In this document: positions 1 through 4,556 of the stretch, piece after piece
How the letters are laid out: every line of letters starts with the position of its first letter
Position numbering within the stretch: position 1 is the stretch's first letter
Assembly (NCBI GenBank): GCA_905234305.1
Contig: CAJOHT010000035.1
Span: 11,712 to 18,479 of the forward strand
Reading direction: 5' to 3'
Length of the DNA: 6,768 nucleotides
Origin: an uncultured Ruminococcus sp.
GTDB lineage: Bacteria; Bacillota; Clostridia; Oscillospirales; Acutalibacteraceae
Translations under genes and position numbers: made by a program
The notes under the pieces: model-generated
Seen by the model: only the letters and a program-made list of their open reading frames with translations
Told to the model about the DNA's origin: nothing
Databases searched by the model: none

Positions 1-2
1 CC

Positions 3-635
3 TATTCTCTCGGCGGAGCTTCGCTTTCTATAAGAACAGTAGAGTCGAATTTCGGAATAAAGATTGACCGTTATGCGGTTGTTGATTTCTCAAGCTTTAA
101 AAAGATTATTGATACCTTAGGCGGTATTACCCTTAAGCTGGATCACGATGAGGTTGCTTATATTAACTGGCAGATGTATATTAACCATCAAACCAAAGAG
201 CGTCATCTGCTTCCCGAAAGAGACGGTAAAATCAAACTTACAGGTCAGCAGGCACTTTGGTACGCGCGTGACAGAGGTTATGAGGGCGTACAGTCGGGAG
301 ACGACTGGGATCGTACAACACGTCAGAGAAAGCTGCTCGAGAAGATTTTCTCGGATATGAGAAAGGCCTCGATTACTCAGATTATTCAGATCGTTTCTCA
401 GGTTGGTCCTCTTGTTACGACAAACCTGAAAAAGGACGAGATTACGGGACTTGTTTCCCACGCACTGACATATGTGAATTATAAAGTTAAGCAGTATACG
501 GTTCCGCAGGACGGACTCTGGGCTTACTACACAGATCCCGTAGCGGGTTCATGCATCCAGATTACCGATATGGATACGTGCCGTAAGAAATTAGCGAAAT
601 TCATATACGGAAATCTGTTATCATCTAAATCGTAA
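3..635 (+). CDS. LytR-CpsA-Psr (LCP) family phosphotransferase, C-terminal part (5' end outside window)
   Basis: LCP proteins are membrane-anchored extracytoplasmic enzymes that move undecaprenyl-phosphate-linked glycopolymers (teichoic acid, capsule and similar) onto peptidoglycan. The frame is open from the left edge, so the N-terminal membrane anchor and first catalytic residues are missing. About 210 residues are visible. They show LCP landmarks in order: GGASLS followed by a FGIKIDRYAVVDF stretch (about nt 12-102), LGGI (118-129), the ALWYARDRG motif (252-278), and the D-R-x-x-R-Q signature inside DDWDRTTRQR (about 300-329), whose arginines contact the lipid pyrophosphate in known LCP structures. 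The C-terminal tail, with PQDGLW, an ITDMD motif and a final FIYG, is typical of clostridial LCP proteins. The TAA stop is followed at once by a strong terminator, so this is the last gene of its operon. The exact polymer substrate cannot be told from this fragment. Confidence 0.93.
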   Translation, partial: YSLGGASLSIRTVESNFGIKIDRYAVVDFSSFKKIIDTLGGITLKLDHDEVAYINWQMYINHQTKERHLLPERDGKIKLTGQQALWYARDRGYEGVQSGDDWDRTTRQRKLLEKIFSDMRKASITQIIQIVSQVGPLVTTNLKKDEITGLVSHALTYVNYKVKQYTVPQDGLWAYYTDPVAGSCIQITDMDTCRKKLAKFIYGNLLSSKS

Positions 636-661
636 AAAAAGCTCCGTAAGGAGCTTTTTTT
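635..661 (+). terminator. Rho-independent terminator after the LCP gene
   Basis: A perfect 11-bp stem (AAAAAAGCTCC at 635-645 with GGAGCTTTTTT at 650-660) closes a GTAA tetraloop and ends in seven T. It begins inside the stop codon of the LCP gene. The A-rich left arm means it could also work on the minus strand. Confidence 0.92.
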
Positions 662-692
662 AATGGACAATGGATAATTGAAAATGGACAAT
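662..692. repeat. Short direct repeat AATGGACAAT x2 with a related unit between
   Basis: AATGGACAAT occurs at 662-671 and again at 683-692, exactly 21 bases apart, with the related ATGGATAATTG between them. It lies in the convergent spacer, between two terminator hairpins. It is non-coding on both strands as far as I can see. It resembles the short AT-rich spacer repeats seen between genes in some Clostridia, but one window cannot show that it recurs. Confidence 0.5.
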
Positions 693-746
693 AAAAAATG
701 TCGGGGAGAAAGCGCGGTATTAAACGCAATCTTCCCGACATTTTTT
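693..746 (-). terminator. Long hairpin terminator serving the GH13 gene (probably bidirectional)
   Basis: AAAAAATGTCGGG (693-705) pairs perfectly over 13 bp with CCCGACATTTTTT (734-746). Four more pairs inside (706-709 with 730-733, one of them G-T) lengthen the stem, and a further GCG/CGC pairing (712-714 with 725-727) can form in the loop. It lies four bases beyond the GH13 stop codon and gives a six-T tract on the minus strand. The plus strand has the same symmetry. The large loop, about 20 bases, is longer than usual for a simple terminator. Confidence 0.82.
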
Positions 747-750
747 ATGA

Positions 751-2391
751 TTAATTATTTATTTTTTCAAATCTTCTTAATTTTTTTCCGTCCCGTTCTA
801 TAATTTCTTCAAAATTCTCTTTATCGCGAACCCAAAGCTCGTTATCGCCGTAGAGCGCGCGGTATACGACAAGCTCCCTGAGCGTTTCGCTGTCCTTAGC
901 GATACCGATAACCTCGTATTCGTTGCCTTTAAAATGGCGGTATTTTCCGAGAGTAACAGGAACGTGCGTAAGCTCAGGCTCAGAGATTTCGTTAATATTA
1001 TTCTCTATAGGAATTATATCTTCCTCGTCAAGTTTAAGCTCAAAGCTGCCGTCGTTTAGTACGAGAATTCTTGAGGAGCAGGGTCTTAATTCGATTTTAG
1101 CGTAACCGTCTGCTTTAAATTTCTCGCCTGTAAGAGCGTCGGTAAGCACATTTCCGCCCTCAACGTTAAAATCTATTGTAAAATCATTTGAGGATAAATT
1201 GAGCGCTACGTAAACAGTCTGACCGTCGCATTTGCGCATATATACAAGCTGTTCGTTTTTAATGTTGATATTTCTGTAGCTGCCGTATTTAAGTGCAGGA
1301 AGAGCTTTTCTTATCTTGCCGAGCTTGCAAAGATGATTGTAAAGCTCATAGTTCGGGTCAGGAATACTGTCAATATCAAGGCACGGTCTGAGTTCGTAAT
1401 CGCTGAATTTTGAGCGGGTACCTTCAATAGCCCACTCGCTGCCGTAGTAAAGGCAGGGAACTCCGGGCATAGTGTAGAGGATTGTGTACACGTTATTAAG
1501 ATGGTGCTTTTCCCTGAGCATACTCGCCACGCGGTTAACGTCGTGATTATCCGCAAAGTTGAATGTATAGATATTGCGGTAGATTCCGCCGTCGCCGAAC
1601 TGGCGGTTTAAGGAATGAGCTATTTCAAAGTAGTTATGGTCGTTATGGGAGCTGTAGATTCCTTTATAGCATTCGTAATTTGTTACAGAATGCAGAGCGT
1701 TTTCATTAGCCCAGCGGTTGTAGTCGCCGCCGATAATCTCGCCGTAAAGCCAGAAATCAGGTTTAAGCGATACGCAGATATTTCTCAGCTTTTTAAAGAA
1801 ATTAAGGTTAATGCAATCCGCGGCGTCCAGTCTTAAGCCGTCTATCCCGAATTCCTCGATCCAGAATTTAACCGCTCCGATAAGGTGATCCTCAACCTGA
1901 GTGTTGTCCAAATTAAGTTTTACAAGGTCTATATGACCCGCCCAGCCTTCGTAGCAGAAACCGTCGTTATAATGATTGTTCCCGCCGAAGTTAAGGTTCA
2001 TAAACCACGAACAGTATTGAGAGCTTTCGCGGTTTTTCTGAACGTCTTTAAACGCGAAGAAATCACGTCCGACGTGGTTGAAAACGCCGTCGAGAATAAT
2101 TCTTATCCCGTTTTTGTGAAAAGTGTCACAAATTTCCTTAAAGGAATTATTATCGCCTAGGCGGCTGTCGATTTTATAGTAATCAATAGTGTCGTAGCCG
2201 TGTCTTGTGCTTTCAAAAACAGGGTTAAATACAATAGTGTTTATACCCAGCTTTTTAAAATTATCCATCCAATCGTAGATTTTATCGAGGCGGTACTCGA
2301 GCTTAAAATCATTCTCGCGCGGCGCTCCTGCAAATCCGAGAGGGTAGATGTTGTACATTACGGCTTCGTTAATCCAATTCATAGAATCCAT
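751..2391 (-). CDS. Cytoplasmic GH13 alpha-amylase-family enzyme with C-terminal DUF1653 domain
   Basis: A 546-residue retaining alpha-glucan hydrolase or transferase, probably acting on maltodextrins inside the cell because no signal peptide is present. Numbering from the chosen start, the GH13 regions are intact: I, DGVFNH at 101-106; II, GLRLD at 185-189 (R187, nucleophile D189); III, acid/base E218 in LYGE; IV, NHD at 282-284. A beta-sandwich C domain follows (about 365-450), then an acidic linker (about 451-478). Residues 484-544 match DUF1653: YRHFKGNEYEVIG, then VVYRAL, LWVR and a final RRFEKI. DUF1653 is normally a free-standing protein of roughly 70 residues. The start at 2391 is chosen because AAGGAAGGA sits just upstream. 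An in-frame ATG at 2430 lacks a ribosome site and lies before the predicted transcription start. Exact specificity (cyclomaltodextrinase, neopullulanase or alpha-amylase) cannot be fixed. The gene stands alone between a promoter and a terminator. Confidence 0.93.
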   Translation of the reverse strand: MDSMNWINEAVMYNIYPLGFAGAPRENDFKLEYRLDKIYDWMDNFKKLGINTIVFNPVFESTRHGYDTIDYYKIDSRLGDNNSFKEICDTFHKNGIRIILDGVFNHVGRDFFAFKDVQKNRESSQYCSWFMNLNFGGNNHYNDGFCYEGWAGHIDLVKLNLDNTQVEDHLIGAVKFWIEEFGIDGLRLDAADCINLNFFKKLRNICVSLKPDFWLYGEIIGGDYNRWANENALHSVTNYECYKGIYSSHNDHNYFEIAHSLNRQFGDGGIYRNIYTFNFADNHDVNRVASMLREKHHLNNVYTILYTMPGVPCLYYGSEWAIEGTRSKFSDYELRPCLDIDSIPDPNYELYNHLCKLGKIRKALPALKYGSYRNINIKNEQLVYMRKCDGQTVYVALNLSSNDFTIDFNVEGGNVLTDALTGEKFKADGYAKIELRPCSSRILVLNDGSFELKLDEEDIIPIENNINEISEPELTHVPVTLGKYRHFKGNEYEVIGIAKDSETLRELVVYRALYGDNELWVRDKENFEEIIERDGKKLRRFEKINN

Positions 2392-2395
2392 ATTA

Positions 2396-2404
2396 TCCTT
2401 CCTT
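2396..2404 (-). promoter_or_regulatory. Ribosome binding site that fixes the GH13 start
   Basis: The minus strand reads AAGGAAGGATAAT and then ATG. This is a good Shine-Dalgarno sequence with about 5 bases of spacing, and it supports initiation at 2391 rather than at the ATG at 2430, which has only AT-rich sequence upstream. Confidence 0.8.
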
Positions 2405-2420
2405 ACATTAAACTTTTTTA

Positions 2421-2449
2421 ATTTTATCATAATAAGAGATATTGTGCAA
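2421..2449 (-). promoter_or_regulatory. Sigma-A type promoter of the GH13 gene
   Basis: On the minus strand, TTGCAC (2449-2444), a 17-base spacer and TAAAAT (2426-2421) carry an extended -10 TGA just before the hexamer. The predicted transcription start is near 2414, upstream of the chosen ATG at 2391 and downstream of the alternative ATG at 2430. Its -35 box overlaps the -35 box of the divergent gene. Confidence 0.68.
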
Positions 2450-2470
2450 GACGTGATTTTATGTTATAAT
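2442..2470 (+). promoter_or_regulatory. Sigma-A type promoter of the small membrane protein gene
   Basis: TTGTGC (2442-2447), a 17-base spacer and a perfect TATAAT (2465-2470) preceded by TGT make a strong extended -10 promoter. The predicted start is near 2477, leaving a leader of about 30 bases that contains AGGAG (2498-2502). Confidence 0.75.
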
Positions 2471-2508
2471 ACATCTGTCAGAAAATTTTAATTCCACAGG
2501 AGAAAAAT

Positions 2509-2973
2509 ATGATTAAAGTTCAGAATAAAACTACGAAGCGCATACGCGTAATACAGATTATTGTCTTTTTAGTTCAGATTTTTTTAACAAGCCAGCCTTT
2601 CGTATGGGGCGGAGCGTTTTATACGCAGTATAAAAAAAGCACATTTACCGTACTCGATATGATAGCGAATATCGGAGCTACAACGGGCAATACCGAAACG
2701 GAGGGAGTGCTTTCGACACTCGGTTTATGTTATATAGTTTTCCTCGTTATACCTGTAGTAGCGCTTGGATTCCAGCTTTTTGACAGGGAATACAATCTTA
2801 AAAACGCAGTCGGAATAATCTGTTCCGCGCTCGGAGTTATCTGTATACTTTATTTTGTCGGAGCGCCGTATCTCTGCTTTGCTTCGCTGATAAGTTATGG
2901 GAATATTCGCGAGAATGCTGAAAACGGACTCTCAATAATAAGACCTATAAACTATGGGGGCAGACTCTTTTGA
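2509..2973 (+). CDS. Small multi-pass membrane protein, function unknown
   Basis: I do not recognise this 154-residue protein. It starts at ATG six bases after a clear AGGAG. A basic N-terminus (KTTKRIR, residues 7-13) is followed by three likely membrane segments: about 14-34 (VIQIIVFLVQIFL region), about 69-88 (LGLCYIVFLVIPVVALGFQL) and about 99-127 (AVGIICSALGVICILYFVG and on). Between the first and second is a polar loop with GATTGNTETEG. By the positive-inside rule the N-terminus is probably cytoplasmic. The short polar tail ends in YGGRLF. It has its own promoter, is divergent from the GH13 gene and stands alone before a terminator that overlaps its last codons. Good promoter, ribosome site and neighbour-like codon use make it a real gene, but no catalytic motif is visible. 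Confidence 0.82.
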   Translation: MIKVQNKTTKRIRVIQIIVFLVQIFLTSQPFVWGGAFYTQYKKSTFTVLDMIANIGATTGNTETEGVLSTLGLCYIVFLVIPVVALGFQLFDREYNLKNAVGIICSALGVICILYFVGAPYLCFASLISYGNIRENAENGLSIIRPINYGGRLF

Positions 2974-2989
2974 GCCTGCCCCTGTTTTG
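2956..2989 (+). terminator. Terminator overlapping the 3' end of the membrane protein gene
   Basis: GGGGCAG (2957-2963) pairs with CTGCCCC (2976-2982). One A-C mismatch is followed by three more pairs (CTC/GAG) and a TTTT loop, then TGTTTTG. The stop codon TGA (2971-2973) lies in the loop and inner stem, and the left arm is coding. On the minus strand the hairpin is followed by ATAGTTTATA, without a T run, so it is a poor terminator for the convergent DUF2804 gene. Confidence 0.75.
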
Positions 2990-3018
2990 CGTTTATATTT
3001 AAGGAGAAGAGAAAAATT

Positions 3019-4080
3019 CTAAAGTGTTGTAAAAATCATATGGAACACCTTGTTTTTAAGGTTGATCCTGAATTCTTCGGTCTCGAGAAAACCGTTCAGT
3101 CTTCCGAATACGATCGTCATTTTATCGCATTTACAGGCGAGAGCCGAGCCGTTTACCTCTATAGGCGTAAAGGTTAGATCGAGGCTGTCGTCGGTCGAGG
3201 AAAATTCCCAGATATTCAGAAGGTCTTTATCGTCTCCGCTGACCTTTGTGCGTCCGATTTTAATCAGCTTATTGTCGACAAAGTAGGAATTTTCGCTTCC
3301 GCCGCGGTTACTGCCTGCCTTTGAGGCAAGGTTTATCGAGAGCTTGTGACCGCCTATAGCTGCACAGCCGCCGAGCATCTGGAATCTTTTTCTTCGAGGG
3401 AAAAGATATCTGAACTTAGCATAGTAAATAAGGCTGTTTTCGTCGGTGAGATTGTAGTCGAAACCGCCGAAACGAACTACTCCCGAAGCAGTATAGGTAT
3501 CTACAAAACGCTTAAAGTAAAAGCTCTGCTTATCGCCCTCAAAGGCGGAGAGCATATTCATACTTTCGCCCTTGTTATTCTTGATGAAAAGTTTTACAAA
3601 AAGATTTTTGATATTTCCGAAGTCGATAAAGTCGCATTTTAAATATTTTCCGTCAATTGTGTTGGTGACGGTCAGCGCGATTTTTTTATCGGTATAGGAA
3701 AACTCGCCCATAGTTTCGCCCGTGGGTAATTTAAGCTGGTCTAAAAGCATACGCTTTGAGATAGAATCTTTTACGATTTCGCCCGTTTTATAGTCGGCGA
3801 GAATGAGCTTCAGGGTCAGGTCTGAACCTGTTATCTCTATTGAGAGATAAAACGCCATTTCTCCGTTGGAGATAAAGTAACAGTCGTTTTCGGTTATTTT
3901 ATTCTCGGCGGGATGATTTTCCCTGTTGTATTCAAATAAAGCGGATTTCGACCAGCCTCCTCGGGTCGGTTCGCCGTTTTGATTAAAAATCTTTTTTGTG
4001 TTGTCTATTACTTGCTGCATAAACGCCTCATACTCTATGTTCATATCATTATTATCTTTAATTCTAAGGTCATTATACAT
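3019..4080 (-). CDS. DUF2804 family protein, function unknown
   Basis: A 353-residue soluble protein with no signal peptide or membrane segment. It fits the DUF2804 pattern: an N-terminal GEPTRGGWSKSALFEYNREN segment (about 36-55), a beta-rich middle, RKRFQMLGGC, then SINLASKAG and GGSENSYFVDNKLIKIG (about 252-281), an IWEFSSTD turn and LDLTFTPI (about 299-309). The family has no established biochemical role that I can name. The gene sits alone between a divergent promoter region and a convergent neighbour. The start is uncertain. The first ATG has no ribosome site. An internal ATG at 4020 (residue 21, reading MQQVID) is preceded by GAGG at a 5-base spacing and would give 333 residues beginning close to where the family similarity starts. 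I saw no good hairpin terminator directly after its stop. Confidence 0.85.
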   Translation of the reverse strand: MYNDLRIKDNNDMNIEYEAFMQQVIDNTKKIFNQNGEPTRGGWSKSALFEYNRENHPAENKITENDCYFISNGEMAFYLSIEITGSDLTLKLILADYKTGEIVKDSISKRMLLDQLKLPTGETMGEFSYTDKKIALTVTNTIDGKYLKCDFIDFGNIKNLFVKLFIKNNKGESMNMLSAFEGDKQSFYFKRFVDTYTASGVVRFGGFDYNLTDENSLIYYAKFRYLFPRRKRFQMLGGCAAIGGHKLSINLASKAGSNRGGSENSYFVDNKLIKIGRTKVSGDDKDLLNIWEFSSTDDSLDLTFTPIEVNGSALACKCDKMTIVFGRLNGFLETEEFRINLKNKVFHMIFTTL

Positions 4081-4102
4081 AAAACTATAATGCTTATCAA
4101 GA

Positions 4103-4111
4103 ATTATAACA
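4103..4111 (-). promoter_or_regulatory. Extended -10 promoter of the DUF2804 gene
   Basis: The minus strand reads TGTTATAAT (4111-4103), a perfect extended -10. The -35 position holds only TTATAA (4131-4126), a weak match. The predicted start is near 4096. A second, weaker option is TTTACA (4121-4116), 17 bases, GATAAG (4098-4093). Confidence 0.55.
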
Positions 4112-4131
4112 AAACTGTAAAAGTGTTATAA
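4104..4131. repeat. Inverted repeat TTATAACA-N12-TGTTATAA between divergent genes
   Basis: TTATAACA (4104-4111) and TGTTATAA (4124-4131) are perfect 8-bp inverted arms separated by 12 bases, near the middle of the 79-base divergent spacer. Each arm is the extended -10 of the promoter leading away on its own strand, and each falls at the -35 position of the opposite promoter. It could also be an operator, but no regulator gene is adjacent. Confidence 0.6.
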
Positions 4132-4132
4132 A
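4124..4132 (+). promoter_or_regulatory. Extended -10 promoter of the lipoprotein gene
   Basis: TGTTATAAA (4124-4132) is an extended -10 with a one-base departure from consensus. The -35 position is weak (TTATAA, 4104-4109, 17-base spacing). The predicted start is near 4139, about 20 bases before the ATG, and the leader has no clear Shine-Dalgarno sequence. Confidence 0.5.
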
Positions 4133-4159
4133 ACCTTTAACTTTTGCATAGCGTTAAAT

Positions 4160-4516
4160 ATGAGAATTTTTAGATTTTTACCTGTGTTTATGCTGATTAT
4201 AATTATTTCATCCTGTACTCCTGTTGTCAAAAATACTGCTGACGAAATACGCCGTAATGTATGGAGCGCCGAGCTAAAAAGCGGGGAGTGTGTAACTTTG
4301 GATTTTAAGGAGGATGACGCTCTTTTTAAAATTCTGTCAAAGAATAAAAAGACTGTATTAAAAATAAAAGGATTATGTATTATCGATAAAAAGAAGATGA
4401 TGATTTTTGATAGTACGGATAAGGAGAATTACGTTTTTGACTATAAACTGAAAGATGATAAACTGAAGTTATTTTATGATTCGGGGGAGCTGACGTTAGT
4501 AAGAAAGATAAATTGA
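4160..4516 (+). CDS. Small predicted lipoprotein, function unknown
   Basis: A 118-residue protein with a lipoprotein signal: MRIFRFLPVFMLIIIISSC, basic start, hydrophobic core at 7-16 and lipobox I-S-S-C with Cys19 as the lipidated residue. The mature part of about 100 residues alternates short hydrophobic and charged stretches (WSAELKSGE, VTLDF, LKIKG, MMIFDS, YVFDYKL, LKLFYDSGELTLVR). This suggests an all-beta, lipocalin-like or small barrel fold, though I cannot name a family. It would sit on the outer face of the membrane. It is AT-richer than its neighbours; I count about 34% G+C over 4201-4500. No ribosome site is visible before ATG, although the lipoprotein signal strongly supports this start. 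The following Wzy-like gene begins 40 bases later with no terminator between, so read-through and a shared envelope role are possible. Confidence 0.8.
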   Translation: MRIFRFLPVFMLIIIISSCTPVVKNTADEIRRNVWSAELKSGECVTLDFKEDDALFKILSKNKKTVLKIKGLCIIDKKKMMIFDSTDKENYVFDYKLKDDKLKLFYDSGELTLVRKIN

Positions 4517-4541
4517 CATAAAGCCGTAAAAGTTATAGAAT
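4513..4541 (+). promoter_or_regulatory. Near-consensus sigma-A promoter of the Wzy-like gene
   Basis: TTGACA (4513-4518, perfect) with a 17-base spacer and TAGAAT (4536-4541, 5 of 6) is the best -35/-10 pair in the window. The -35 box contains the TGA stop (4514-4516) of the lipoprotein gene. The predicted start near 4548 would leave a leader of only about nine bases before ATG at 4557. Confidence 0.72.
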
Positions 4542-4556
4542 AATCACGGTGATAAT

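Noticed and set aside
148..461. Reading frames on both strands within the LCP gene (70 and 114 residues)
   Set aside because: They overlap the well-conserved LCP frame, have no family features and no ribosome sites, so they are shadows.
923..2421. Several plus-strand and one minus-strand open frame of 60-91 residues inside the GH13 gene
   Set aside because: The GH13 frame is intact with all catalytic motifs. The others are out-of-frame by-products of its codon pattern.
2392..2430. 13-residue N-terminal extension of the GH13 protein from ATG at 2430
   Set aside because: It has no ribosome site, it overlaps the predicted -10 box, and the GH13 N-terminus aligns from about MNWINEAV. The ATG at 2391 has a clear ribosome site.
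3050..3642. Plus-strand open frames of 78 and 98 residues opposite the DUF2804 gene
   Set aside because: They are antisense to a conserved protein and have no domain, promoter or ribosome site evidence.
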